A stretch of 51,514 nt of DNA from a virus. The stretch lies in IMG/VR virus record IMGVR_UViG_3300032240_002025, positions 1 to 51,514 of that record. One strand, written 5' to 3'. Shown piece by piece: positions 19,101 through 28,475 of this stretch. The translations under genes were made by a program, and so were the position numbers. The stretch's first letter is position 1; each line of letters opens with the position of its first letter. The notes beneath the pieces are model-generated. The model ran no database searches. It was given only the letters and a program-made list of their open reading frames with translations, and was not told the origin of the DNA.

Positions 19101-19236
19101 CTAAGTATAACGTACCTGAATTTTTATGATAATTATTGGCATGAAAATCATTGTTTTCTTTTGTTAGAGCATTGGTTGTGACAATCCAATCACCAAAAGT
19201 ATTACCAGTACTTAATAAAGAATATGCGTTAGACAT
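16192..19236 (-). CDS. Long tail fibre with 17-residue repeats, collagen-like segment and S74 chaperone
   Basis: 1014 aa. Residues about 200-420 are tandem 17-residue units around VATGSVYVTNNVTTSNV (51-base DNA repeats between about 18040 and 18650), a likely beta-helical shaft. A second region holds repeated AYVDQANTGMK-type units. Residues about 700-800 are Gly-X-Y triplets with [16 protein letters not shown] repeats. The C-terminal 88 residues are an S74 chaperone: SDMRLK (Ser927, Lys932), GLGVIAQEIQKILPEV and a Lys-rich coiled coil. This mosaic of shaft types suggests assembly by module swapping. It overlaps the preceding coiled-coil gene by 8 bases. Confidence 0.87.
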   Translation of the reverse strand: MSNAYSLLSTGNTFGDWIVTTNALTKENNDFHANNYHKNSGTLYLDDSSLGLQVNNQAIFAGSLQVTGTGSSATIQNNLTVQSGQVYLQNTQLTLIASGLIQANGPGTGLYVANTSNLAGRLNVTGNTFLGNNLNVVYNTTTSNSITSLDSYVGRTLNVVGKTWTDVLQANTSANTRLLTVTGNAYIDIVQANTSINTANLNVTNNVTTANLVATGSVYVTNNVTTSNVVATGSVYVTNNVTTSNVVATGSVYVTSNINASNVVSTNVTASGNIFSSNSFVTSNITTSNVVATGSVYVTNNVTTSNVVATGSVYVTTNINAANIISTNVTASGNIISSNVFVTNNVTTSNVVATGSVYVTTNINAANIVSTNITASSNIFSSNIFVTSNITTSNVVATGNVWVNSNVQASNVVASKLYVSGATQLVGTANTTTDLGVGGNLNVPNILFMGNSTSSANIYSLVVGQSAGNGGLTVQGNFTIASPTIYQAPSFTLYGGTAIAAGNYAYFNVNRLPGTNASIRWNETNKEWGVANVISGSVYRIVTDEYASGNSYSSNSMTYATSYALANANTFLQTLDTTSNTAMKAYVDQANTGMKAYVDQANTGMTSYVVASNTAMKAYVDQANTGLKSYTDAAHFAKSGGDITGTTNVQSTLFVTSTLSANGGIKIGSTTIANAAGYWTGPTAPGFQGPQGFQGVQGVAGFQGPQGFQGVQGVAGFQGPQGFQGVQGVAGFQGPQGFQGATGAQGPQGFQGATGAQGATGAQGATGAQGPQGFNGFNGTQGATGPQGPTGAQGASGVQGPTGPQGLSSGSSLVVSGPLTVGTQGAPNISAYIINNGQGQIIANTYNTNVSTGNNLVCVTTLGGIGKAIRFVTQSSGGNFQDAGYFGSGGPITPGLSWSIQMTATGKSYYFTSDGDFTAPGNITAYSDMRLKTNVTTINNALDKVSALRGVSFDKDGKRGLGVIAQEIQKILPEVVLENNDDDKTLSVAYGNIVGVLIEAIKELKVEIDELKKK

Positions 19237-19456
19237 TTGAACCTTTGCTTATTAATTGTGTCAATAGATGTTTGATTTCTTGAAGGTCATCTTTGACGAT
19301 TGCAATTTCTGATTTTACTTTATTTATTTCTTCTTTTTGTGTCTGTAACATACGAACTTTGGATAAGTATTCATTTTTAGAAGCCATATCAGTATCCATA
19401 AGAGCCATACTATTTGTGTCTCTTACAAAAGTAGAATTATTTACTTTGACTAACAT
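19229..19456 (-). CDS. Small coiled-coil virion protein
   Basis: 75 aa from the ATG at 19456, which follows the upstream stop in the string TAATATG; an upstream ATG at 19492 would overlap the structural gene. The N-terminus LVKVNNSTFVRDTNSMALM is followed by a charged coiled coil (about 25-70, with EEINKVKSEIAIVKDDLQEI). I recognise this as a small protein typical of aquatic T4-like phages, always near tail genes; no function is established. The final bases overlap the 1014-aa fibre start. Confidence 0.65.
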   Translation of the reverse strand: MLVKVNNSTFVRDTNSMALMDTDMASKNEYLSKVRMLQTQKEEINKVKSEIAIVKDDLQEIKHLLTQLISKGSNV

Positions 19457-19457
19457 A

Positions 19458-21623
19458 TTAGATACCTGTTCCTGGTGGTAGTGCCAATGCACGAAGATTT
19501 GTTAAATACGGTACAACAGTATTATCATTGGTTGCCAATACAATCTTAATGGCAAATTGACTAAATTCTGTATAAGTTTGGCCAGTTGTACTTGTATAAG
19601 AAATATTATTATTGGCTTGAGTACTACCATAAACACCAGGAGCAGCTTCAAATTCAATTAAATTATCTCTTGAGTTTGAGAATGTATTAGGATTACTTAA
19701 AGTTGACATCAACTGCCAAGAACCATCTTCAAAATTTTGTGTATCATTTCTATTTAATATTTTGTAATAAACAAAAATGTTTGTACCTGTTGGTCTATAA
19801 GCAGTATAGAATACTCTCAAATCACCAGAATCATTACTTGGTGTGAGTACAACTTTCTTAGTAAAATATTTAGTCCAAGAATTACCACCTTTAGGTGAAG
19901 TTTCTCCATACACTACAATAGAAGCATTTGATTTTCCAGACCTTGTTGTTGGGTCACTAATAGTAATTGTAGGTGTTTTGATGTAACCAGAACCAGGAGT
20001 TATTATATAACAAGATGTAATTGAACCACTAGCATTCGCTGTAACTCCAGCGGTTGCTTGTACGCCAGTAGAAAGATCCGGAGCACTAACTGTAACAGTA
20101 GATGTAAGAACACTATAACCATTACCTGAAGCAGTAATACCAATAACTGAATTACTTAACTCCATATTATTAATTAAGTATCTTACTGTGTAAAGTGAAA
20201 CTCCGTCATCTGAAATAATAGGGCTTACATCAGAATCAGTAGTACTTAATGTAGCATATAAAGAGAATGAATTATTTGAAGTTTGTAGTAAAGCTCTTTC
20301 TCCAAGTCCATCATCCAAATAAACACTCTCTGGAGTTGGTGTACCAAATTTTCCTGGAGTAATAGATTGCGCTGTTGTTTTTGTGTGGTCTGAATTTAAA
20401 GTTGTGATATAAGAATAATTAATAGATGCACCAGAAGGAACAAAATCTGTAGTTGAAACATTTAATGCATCAACTAAAGCATCTTGTGAATGGTTACCAT
20501 ATAAATTAGACACACTATCAGGATTTAATTTATGTAAAATATCATCAGCACCCATTTTTCTAAATGGTAAATTTTGTGGAACAACAAATGGTATTGTTGC
20601 ACTACTTGTACTGAATACACATTTATCTATTACAAACATTAAATCTTTAGTTTGGTCTGCTGTCCATGTGATGGCATTTTGTGATTCAAATAATGAACCA
20701 ACCTGTGGTAAAGCACCAATTTTAGTTGGATTTGATGGTTTATCATCTGTCGGTAAAGCTTTAGCCGTTGAAGGAACAGCCAAAGTATTTTGTTGCGCAT
20801 AATACAATTGATAATCAGCTGAAGTTGATTTAATCATAAACGCATACAATTCACCTGGTTGTATATAAACCGGAGCATCAAACATAAATTCTGTATATGT
20901 TTTAGAATCTAAGTAATGTGGATTATTTGATGTCAATACTTGATTTGGATGTAATAATTTAGTTGAGTAAGGCACAACTTGACCGTTAGGATATCCATTT
21001 AATGTACCAACAATCGATACAGTAACAGGAATATCTTGTGTTGGTTTTGAATAGAAAAATAGTTTTATAGATTTTATAAAAATACCGTTAGGATAATTAT
21101 CTTTTTCTACAATAAATGTTTGTGCTAAAGGATCATAAGGAGAAATTGATGAGATTGTTCCAATAAGTTGATTACTTATTTGATTTACTTGTGTGAAAGA
21201 ACCTGCGGCTGCATCGACAGAAGGTGAAAAATTTAATTGTTGTGATGAAGTCTGTAATCCGGAGGCAGTAAATGTGGCTTCAGAATATGTTGTTGCTGAT
21301 TCAGGAGCAGTTGCAACAGTTCTATTATCAATACGAAATACTCTTGTACCAGTTTGAAATGTGGTAGACGGAACGTTAAAGATACCAACAAAATTACCTT
21401 TTTCATCAGTAGATAATGTGGCAGTACTGCCTGATTGAATTGCTGACGAGATATTTGATAAACGACCATCGAGGCTATATTGTGAAGCTACAACACCATA
21501 ATCATCATTATATCCTAAAGAAATGTTTACAGGAGTATCTAATGTAGCAATTTTTGTAGTTGCATCATAACTTGTTATAGTTGCGGTATAATTGTAAATG
21601 CTTGAAAATGTTTGTGTTGTCAT
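19458..21623 (-). CDS. Large virion structural protein, baseplate/fibre junction
   Basis: 721 aa. Beta-rich and Ser/Thr/Asn-rich, no enzyme motif. It includes a jelly-roll-like middle (DPLAQTFIVEKDNYPNG, then VQPGELYAF-type segments) and a repeat SGNGYSVLTSTVTVSAPDL / TPGSGYIKTPTITISDPT. The same GSGY/NPGYGY-type repeat also occurs in the gp6-, gp7- and gp8-like proteins of this window. By gene order it occupies the place of T4 gp9-gp11 and may connect fibres to the baseplate (inference). Confidence 0.6.
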   Translation of the reverse strand: MTTQTFSSIYNYTATITSYDATTKIATLDTPVNISLGYNDDYGVVASQYSLDGRLSNISSAIQSGSTATLSTDEKGNFVGIFNVPSTTFQTGTRVFRIDNRTVATAPESATTYSEATFTASGLQTSSQQLNFSPSVDAAAGSFTQVNQISNQLIGTISSISPYDPLAQTFIVEKDNYPNGIFIKSIKLFFYSKPTQDIPVTVSIVGTLNGYPNGQVVPYSTKLLHPNQVLTSNNPHYLDSKTYTEFMFDAPVYIQPGELYAFMIKSTSADYQLYYAQQNTLAVPSTAKALPTDDKPSNPTKIGALPQVGSLFESQNAITWTADQTKDLMFVIDKCVFSTSSATIPFVVPQNLPFRKMGADDILHKLNPDSVSNLYGNHSQDALVDALNVSTTDFVPSGASINYSYITTLNSDHTKTTAQSITPGKFGTPTPESVYLDDGLGERALLQTSNNSFSLYATLSTTDSDVSPIISDDGVSLYTVRYLINNMELSNSVIGITASGNGYSVLTSTVTVSAPDLSTGVQATAGVTANASGSITSCYIITPGSGYIKTPTITISDPTTRSGKSNASIVVYGETSPKGGNSWTKYFTKKVVLTPSNDSGDLRVFYTAYRPTGTNIFVYYKILNRNDTQNFEDGSWQLMSTLSNPNTFSNSRDNLIEFEAAPGVYGSTQANNNISYTSTTGQTYTEFSQFAIKIVLATNDNTVVPYLTNLRALALPPGTGI

Positions 21624-21740
21624 TTATTTTACCACTTTGTTGATAAGAGTTTTTGGAACCAGAACAGAAAATAAAGCTACTAGGCCAATTCCACCAATAA
21701 GAATAGCAGGTAGAGAAAGAATAATTTTAATATATCTCAT
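21624..21740 (-). CDS. 38-aa single-pass membrane peptide
   Basis: A small gene between two large structural genes. Its ATG overlaps the upstream stop (ATGA at 21740-21737) and its TAA is followed directly by the ATG of the next gene (TAAATG), so all intergenic space is used. The product starts MRYIKIILSLP, continues with a hydrophobic segment of about 20 residues (AILIGGIGLVALFSVLV) and ends PKTLINKVVK. It looks like a small inner-membrane protein, possibly holin-like or an assembly factor; function unknown. Perfect coupling on both sides argues it is real. Confidence 0.6.
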   Translation of the reverse strand: MRYIKIILSLPAILIGGIGLVALFSVLVPKTLINKVVK

Positions 21741-24700
21741 TTGAATGCCTTTTCATACACCTTAGCAATATAATTCATGCTTGGTTCTTTTAATGTTTTC
21801 TCTGCTTGTTCAAGTTGTTTTTGTATTTTTTCTTTTACATTAACCATATTTGAATTATTTATGAGAGTACCTAAACCCCAACAATAAGTTTCACCAAAGA
21901 ATCTTACATACTTACCAATATAATCTGGTTTATCTGTAAGTCCTAATTGATATTTAATCTCATTGGTCCTATGTTGTGCCAAGTATTTTGCAATCGTAGT
22001 TACTAATGATTTTGGATGTTTTCTCATATGGTCAACAATGAAAAATGCCCAAGAATGATAACCTTTGATTGTATTCTCATCAATTTGTTTTGTAAATTCT
22101 AAATCAGCAGCAAGGTCATCCAATGACATTTCACCAATCTCAGTCATATGAGTACAGATTACCCGTCCACCACCACCGCCACCACCTGAAGGTGCTGGTG
22201 GGGGAGGAACATATGTAGCAGCAACGGTTACTTCATAAACATATTTTGATGTGATATTGATAGTTGAACCAGCATAGAAGTTTGTATTTGAAGAAGCATC
22301 AGAAGCCAATTTAACTTGATTTACTCCTGTAAACCATGCACCACCTTTTGGCATAATAATTTCAGTTGATACTCCTGTTGGTATACTATATGTTGAATAG
22401 TAAACTGGATTAATAGTATCAAATACAATCGTGCCAGCTGAATTTGTAATTGTTAAAGCAAAAGCAGAAGTTGTTGTTCCACTACTTGATGCAGACCAAG
22501 ATATTGTTTTTGGATTTGCGCTTGCTGAAATAGAAACGGTTGTCGTTGTTGGTGATACAGAAGACGATGTACCAATTGATGTTCCATTTGAATATACTGT
22601 TGCTGAACCTGAACAAGCGATAGTTAATGTATATGTATCTGTACTTGAAAATATTACAGGGAAAGCAGCATTATATGTTGCACTATTAGTTTGGTCACCC
22701 CAAATGCCATATTGATTTAAGAATGAACTATAATTACCTACATCTGGTGCCACATAGTATTGTGTCGTTGCACTTCCACCTAATACGTTAGCATAACCAC
22801 CACCAACACCTGATACTGTTCCTGATTGGTGTAAATTAATGATGTTAGTTGATGTTAGTGTTCCTTGCGCTGTGTTACCAGAACTTAAATAATTTCCATT
22901 TGAATCAAAGGTTGCATTTTGTAAAGTTGTTGTACCATAAGTGTTTGCTGTATTAACAACTTTAGCGACATACAATCTTGAAGTATTTGCTGAACCTGAT
23001 GTGCCAAAGTTTGGATAATTATAAACAGAAATAACACGAGCAACAGGATAGAAATTACCTGTACCCGCAAGATAAAAACCTACGATATCATTCTCTTTAA
23101 AACCACCATTTGTAGCATTAACATTAATTAATTCAATCGTGTTTGGTGCGGTCATATATTGACCAACATTTTTACCATCAAAGAATGTTGAAATAGGAGT
23201 ATTTACTAATAAACCTTTAGCTTTCACTACAATCTGTTGAGGTCTAATATAAGGCAATATAGAAATGTTTGTTAAAAATCCATTGTTAATTGCTGAACCT
23301 GTGGGTATAGATGTATAACCACTTGATGTAATATTTTGTAGTTGACTTCCGTAAGTATTGGTTAATGTTTGACTATAACCAATATTACCGCCATATGGAC
23401 CATTAAATCTTCCATGGTTCTCATAATTTGTTGTTGTTGAAGTTGAAGTTGTTGTACCAGGTATTGTATGCCAATCGCCCATATTAGTATAATTAATACC
23501 AGCTGACTGCTGATATACTTGTAATGCTGGGTCGGTCACTAATATTGCAGGCGCTTGATTGTTATCAACCCAATTATCCATTGGAGGGTTCAATTGTGTA
23601 ACACCTTCTTGAACAACCACATTAAATGGATTGACGCTTATCGTACTACTTGCCAAAGGTTGAACAATCACATTAGATGTTGTGTATGGTAGTGTAAATA
23701 TATTTGTTTGTGCTCCAGATATACTAGATACTGCATATGTATTTGTTTTGGATAAAGTACCTAAACTAGCTAATACAGCTGGGTTTTGTAATTGAAAATT
23801 ATTAACCAACGACAACGGTGACAATTGATTTTTTCTAATGTTAATATTTGAACTATAATCTGGATTGGTTGTATCAGCAGTAGAGAAAGATGAGAAGTCA
23901 TCAACAAGAATACCATTTTTAAAACGATTTAAACCGTTTGCATCTGGTACTTGTAATGATTGTGCATTTTGTTCTAATAAATTTAATGAGGTATAATACT
24001 CTAAATTATTAACACGGTCTTCCAAGTCTGTAATATCTTTTTTAGCCCAACGTTTGTGTAATACTTTGTTAATTGACAAACTAGATGTTTGAGTAGGTGA
24101 GTTTTCACCAGGAACGTAAGCTGTGTATGGGTCAAGTGATATATTTGCAAGAACCAAAGAGCCATCTGGCTCAGTTGGGTATCTAGGATTTGTAGATGGT
24201 GTACCTTCTATAATTAAGAATTGTTTATCCTTAGTTAAAATTAATTTATCTTTTCTTCCCAAATAATAAGAATAATCACCTTGGAAATTTGAAAGGTTAT
24301 AAGGTATCAATGTACCCACATCATTTGAATTTGTTGGTGTGGCTGTATATTCCCAAGTACGTGTTGTTGAGAAGTTTGCTCTGACTGGTCTAAAGTCAAC
24401 AGAATCAGCAAGTCTGTATGTTGTACCGTGTGTACTTGTATAACTTCCAATCTCTGCATAATTTTCTGGAGAAGTGGCAACACCACCAGAACCGAAACCC
24501 AAATAAGAGCGAACACTAAAGTATCCATCGCCACTACTACCTGCAGTATGGTCATAACAATCAAATATAACTAAAATATTACCTTGTGGTTTTGGAGCAC
24601 CAGGTAATAACTTAATTGAAGCATGGTCATAAAAATTATCTCTTTGACCATTATCAAATGAGAAGAAGTTTGTAACATCATATGTAGAATCTGATAACAT

Positions 24701-27058
24701 GGCATTTGTTACAACTGTTGCTGATGCTTTTGTATCAACAATCTTTTTAATTTTCTTAACATCACTAACATACAATGATATTGAAGATGGTGGATTAGAA
24801 ATGCCAGCATTAAGAATGTAAACTTGGCCTGCTGTTGGATACACATATGAGTTTGTGGCAACTACTGTACCAGAAACCTGAGCAAGAGCAGCAGTTGTAT
24901 TGCCTTTAACAAGATTTTTACTCTTTAAAACATATGAAGTTGAATCACCACTTGATACTTGAACTTGAGCAATAATATCAACAGTCTTACCAGAATATAT
25001 TCCTGATGTTGTATTACCTGTAAATGTTGCAGTATTACCACCTGAAATGGATATTGTATTACCTGATGATGAGAAGTCTAATAAACTGCCTGTTGCTCTA
25101 TCAATAACAATAAAATTTTGTTTAACTGCATCAGCACTTAATGTATTTGAACCTTGGAATCTAATTGGGCTACTAGCATTACCTGATTTAGAATCTAATG
25201 TTAACACGTTACCTGTAAATGTTTTTCCACGATATACTTTTGTTGAGTGATAATCTGTATTAGTTAATGTGGCTGCAAATGGATAACCAAGACTGAATAT
25301 CATTTCTGGCATACCAGCACTTTGATAAATTGTATCACCAGTATTAATACCACTAACTTTACCACTATTTGAATTAATATTTACGTTAGCTGTTAATCCA
25401 TATGAACCATTAACTTGTACAATAGATTCAATATCTGTAGTATTAAAGACGATAGAAAAATTAGATGTTGTATCTGGTGTTATTGTAAATGCTTGGTCAA
25501 CAGTAGCAACTTTTGTAGAACCATCATATGAAACAACTTTTCTAATATCACCAACACTTGTACCACCAGTAATAGATATTGTGGCACCATAGTATGCGTT
25601 GGCTTTAGATGAGAATTTGCCTGTCGTATCATAGAAAGCAATACTAGTAGTTGTTGATGAACCAGTTGCATTACTACTTAATGTATTTGTTTTTACATCA
25701 TTAACATATGCCTTATATACGTATGATTTTGTATTAGAATTTGTTCCAAATGAACTGTATGATAAGTTTCTAATATAACCAGTACCAACTAATGTTGATG
25801 TGTATGTAGTTGTATTTGTAGAAACAATATTTGAAGCTGGAACTGAATGTAAATCCACACTAGGCATACTTGTAACATCAAATACTCCATTGGCATTATC
25901 AACATAGAAGTAACTTCCATAATCAATATAAACATCATTATTATTTACTGATTCGGTTGTTTGCGCTCTATTACCTGTCAACAAAACTTTTGATTGATTC
26001 TCTACTCTGTAACCATGAACATAAGCAATACCAGGTCCTATACCTAAATTATATTTGGTTGAATCACCAGAACTCTCTGTGTTTGGAGTTAATTTAAAAT
26101 CATTAACAATGTAATCACCGTTAGTTTCATAGTCACGTTTAGCAAAATAGTCATCAATAACAGAGTAGACTGTACCATCAGTTTGCTTTAATATATTACC
26201 ATTTTCAATACGAAGTAATTCAATAAATCCATCATCATTACCTAATGTTAAAGGTAAAGTAATTAATTCTAATTGAATTACATAACGGTCAGCACCTGGA
26301 GATTGATAGTTTGAAGCACCAATTGCTGGGTCTAATAAAGAAGCATCATTAATGTAATCATAAATTGTTTCTGTAATTTGTAAGCCAACTCTAGCCGAAG
26401 GTGAATTATTATATTTACTTAAGATAGTGCTTTGTGGTTGAACAGAAACAAAGTTACCAATAGAATACTTTGTGAAACTGCCATCAGCATTAGGTGTCGA
26501 TGACTGTGAATAACCACGAACAACATAAAAAACACCATCAGAAATGGAAGCTACGGAAGATAATCCCGTACAAGTAGTGCCACCTGAAGTGCCAGTAGTT
26601 GTTGCATTAAAATTCGAACCATCAGCACAATAAATCACTTGTGCATCAGAAAATTTAACACCAGATAAGTATGAAACAATAAGTGTTGGTGGATCCCCCG
26701 TGACTGTGCCTGATGTAGTTGTTTCGATTGTCTTAATAACTTTAGCTAATATTGTACCAGTAGAATCTTGAATAACTTTATTAAGAAAATTTGAGGCTGT
26801 AATATCAACGCCAGCATACTGTGTATTTAATTTTAGATAATAACAATTTAAATTTGTTGTAACTTTACCACCAGTTACAGGTGTATTTTGTGAGAATATA
26901 TTATCGGCAAATTTGGAAATTTGACTTTGTAAAATAGTTTGTGCTTGTGTTAATTCACGAGCTTGTACCGCATAACCAGGTTTAAAAAGGATGCGATGAA
27001 AGTTTTTTGACGGGTCAAAGTCATCGTAATATGGGTCAACGTTAAAATTTAATGCCAT
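21737..27058 (-). CDS. Giant virion structural protein with DUF4815-type N-terminus
   Basis: 1773 aa, the largest gene in the window. The N-terminus (YYDDFDPSKNFHRILFKPGY then AVQARELTQAQTILQSQI) is the DUF4815 signature of large structural proteins in aquatic T4-like phages. The body is Ser/Thr/Asn/Gly-rich beta repeats. Near the C-terminus, VPPPPAPSGGGGGGGR forms a flexible linker to a final domain of about 150 residues starting RVICTHMTEIGEM and containing GYHSWAFFIVDHMRKHP, a helical module found at the ends of unrelated phage tail proteins. It probably forms a peripheral baseplate or fibre-network component (inference). Confidence 0.75.
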   Translation of the reverse strand: MALNFNVDPYYDDFDPSKNFHRILFKPGYAVQARELTQAQTILQSQISKFADNIFSQNTPVTGGKVTTNLNCYYLKLNTQYAGVDITASNFLNKVIQDSTGTILAKVIKTIETTTSGTVTGDPPTLIVSYLSGVKFSDAQVIYCADGSNFNATTTGTSGGTTCTGLSSVASISDGVFYVVRGYSQSSTPNADGSFTKYSIGNFVSVQPQSTILSKYNNSPSARVGLQITETIYDYINDASLLDPAIGASNYQSPGADRYVIQLELITLPLTLGNDDGFIELLRIENGNILKQTDGTVYSVIDDYFAKRDYETNGDYIVNDFKLTPNTESSGDSTKYNLGIGPGIAYVHGYRVENQSKVLLTGNRAQTTESVNNNDVYIDYGSYFYVDNANGVFDVTSMPSVDLHSVPASNIVSTNTTTYTSTLVGTGYIRNLSYSSFGTNSNTKSYVYKAYVNDVKTNTLSSNATGSSTTTSIAFYDTTGKFSSKANAYYGATISITGGTSVGDIRKVVSYDGSTKVATVDQAFTITPDTTSNFSIVFNTTDIESIVQVNGSYGLTANVNINSNSGKVSGINTGDTIYQSAGMPEMIFSLGYPFAATLTNTDYHSTKVYRGKTFTGNVLTLDSKSGNASSPIRFQGSNTLSADAVKQNFIVIDRATGSLLDFSSSGNTISISGGNTATFTGNTTSGIYSGKTVDIIAQVQVSSGDSTSYVLKSKNLVKGNTTAALAQVSGTVVATNSYVYPTAGQVYILNAGISNPPSSISLYVSDVKKIKKIVDTKASATVVTNAMLSDSTYDVTNFFSFDNGQRDNFYDHASIKLLPGAPKPQGNILVIFDCYDHTAGSSGDGYFSVRSYLGFGSGGVATSPENYAEIGSYTSTHGTTYRLADSVDFRPVRANFSTTRTWEYTATPTNSNDVGTLIPYNLSNFQGDYSYYLGRKDKLILTKDKQFLIIEGTPSTNPRYPTEPDGSLVLANISLDPYTAYVPGENSPTQTSSLSINKVLHKRWAKKDITDLEDRVNNLEYYTSLNLLEQNAQSLQVPDANGLNRFKNGILVDDFSSFSTADTTNPDYSSNINIRKNQLSPLSLVNNFQLQNPAVLASLGTLSKTNTYAVSSISGAQTNIFTLPYTTSNVIVQPLASSTISVNPFNVVVQEGVTQLNPPMDNWVDNNQAPAILVTDPALQVYQQSAGINYTNMGDWHTIPGTTTSTSTTTNYENHGRFNGPYGGNIGYSQTLTNTYGSQLQNITSSGYTSIPTGSAINNGFLTNISILPYIRPQQIVVKAKGLLVNTPISTFFDGKNVGQYMTAPNTIELINVNATNGGFKENDIVGFYLAGTGNFYPVARVISVYNYPNFGTSGSANTSRLYVAKVVNTANTYGTTTLQNATFDSNGNYLSSGNTAQGTLTSTNIINLHQSGTVSGVGGGYANVLGGSATTQYYVAPDVGNYSSFLNQYGIWGDQTNSATYNAAFPVIFSSTDTYTLTIACSGSATVYSNGTSIGTSSSVSPTTTTVSISASANPKTISWSASSSGTTTSAFALTITNSAGTIVFDTINPVYYSTYSIPTGVSTEIIMPKGGAWFTGVNQVKLASDASSNTNFYAGSTINITSKYVYEVTVAATYVPPPPAPSGGGGGGGRVICTHMTEIGEMSLDDLAADLEFTKQIDENTIKGYHSWAFFIVDHMRKHPKSLVTTIAKYLAQHRTNEIKYQLGLTDKPDYIGKYVRFFGETYCWGLGTLINNSNMVNVKEKIQKQLEQAEKTLKEPSMNYIAKVYEKAFK

Positions 27059-27067
27059 TTTATTCCT

Positions 27068-28465
27068 TTAGTATCCTAGTACAAACTTAAATTGTTCTAT
27101 TCCGTCCGAACTTCTCTGTACAGCACTTCTATTTTGAATATAAGCTATGTATCCTGAGAATTTCATAAACTTTGGTGTGGTTGATGCTAGTAAAGTTCTT
27201 GTGGTCCCTGAAGTTTGTCCTTGTATTGACAAATTTTTTGTTATAGTTCCATTTGTATTTATGAGCTTAATTACATTAGTTGATGTGTTAAAACTTAAAA
27301 CTGTTCCCGTAAAAATAGCTTGACCATATGTTGTACTGTTTGGATTAATATCAATTTGAACTACGGTTTCGTCAGGAGTATATGTACCAAAACCTGATGC
27401 AACAGTTACGTGCGTACTTAAATCATATATTGAACCATTAGCAAACGCTGGATAAGTATCATCAGCCATTGGATTAATCAATAAACCAACTTGTCGATAG
27501 TCAATGTCAATTGGAATATAATCAACACCATTTAATGTTTCAGTTGAATTAAACTCTGTAATGTACATAATGTGATTACATCCTAATTCGGATACTGGAT
27601 CGTAACCGTGGCCGCCTACAGGAGACACAGGTGCGTATGCCGCTGCATTTGAAGCCTGTGTATTAGCAGACGTAATAGACACGTTGGCGTATGTATAATT
27701 TGACCCTGGATTAAATATATTAATATCTGTGATAACTCCAGAGCTAATTGTTAAATTAGCAGATGCACCAGTACCATCACCAGTGATTGAAATTGTGGTA
27801 TTTGAAGGCTCATATTTGGTGCCACCATTCGTGAGTATGATAGCATCAATGCTACCAGTACCAGCTGTAGTTGTTGCATTTGGTGTTTGTGAACCAACTG
27901 GTACAGGCATCCAAGTTGAATCCATAAATTTTGTTTTTGTACCAATATCTATTGTGTAAATATATTTCCACTTGTAACCATCAGAACCGCTAGTAAAAAC
28001 TTGATTTGTATTATAAGTTCCTGGTTGAAAGAAAGGTTCTGTATTAGATAATCCTCCATTATTGTTGGCCAAACATTTAAATACTTGGTCATACCTATTC
28101 TTTACATAAAAATTCTTAACTAAAAGTCCTGTTGTATTTGACCTAGCAAACATATCAACATCATCTTGGTAATAAGCATAGTTTGTATTTGCAGACCAAT
28201 CTATTCTTTGTGCTACGGGAATTATATTATTTGTTGTGATTTTTTTCGCTACAAACATACTTTTGTATATATTTTTTAAATATTTTTGTGTTTGTAATGG
28301 TATATCTGGATTATTATCATCAGACCAAGGAATAACTTGTGATAAGAAACAATAAACTGCCTCTGTAGGCGAAGTTGTACCAGATAGAACAAGACTAGGA
28401 GCATAATAATCTTGTTTTATTTGAGAAGTATTGAATCCGTAAGTAAGTAGATTTTGATTTGCCAT
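27068..28465 (-). CDS. 8: Baseplate wedge protein gp8-like
   Basis: 465 aa against 334 in T4. The segment KNRYDQVFKCLANNNGGLS, followed by YKWKYIYTIDIG, is the conserved core of gp8-type wedge proteins. The middle holds a beta insertion with TNGGTKYEPSNTTISI and NPGSNYTYANVSI repeats, like those in the neighbouring gp6- and gp7-like proteins. In T4, gp8 dimers bind gp7 in the wedge. Order gp6-gp7-gp8 on this strand is as in T4. Confidence 0.72.
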   Translation of the reverse strand: MANQNLLTYGFNTSQIKQDYYAPSLVLSGTTSPTEAVYCFLSQVIPWSDDNNPDIPLQTQKYLKNIYKSMFVAKKITTNNIIPVAQRIDWSANTNYAYYQDDVDMFARSNTTGLLVKNFYVKNRYDQVFKCLANNNGGLSNTEPFFQPGTYNTNQVFTSGSDGYKWKYIYTIDIGTKTKFMDSTWMPVPVGSQTPNATTTAGTGSIDAIILTNGGTKYEPSNTTISITGDGTGASANLTISSGVITDINIFNPGSNYTYANVSITSANTQASNAAAYAPVSPVGGHGYDPVSELGCNHIMYITEFNSTETLNGVDYIPIDIDYRQVGLLINPMADDTYPAFANGSIYDLSTHVTVASGFGTYTPDETVVQIDINPNSTTYGQAIFTGTVLSFNTSTNVIKLINTNGTITKNLSIQGQTSGTTRTLLASTTPKFMKFSGYIAYIQNRSAVQRSSDGIEQFKFVLGY

Positions 28466-28475
28466 ATTTTATTTA

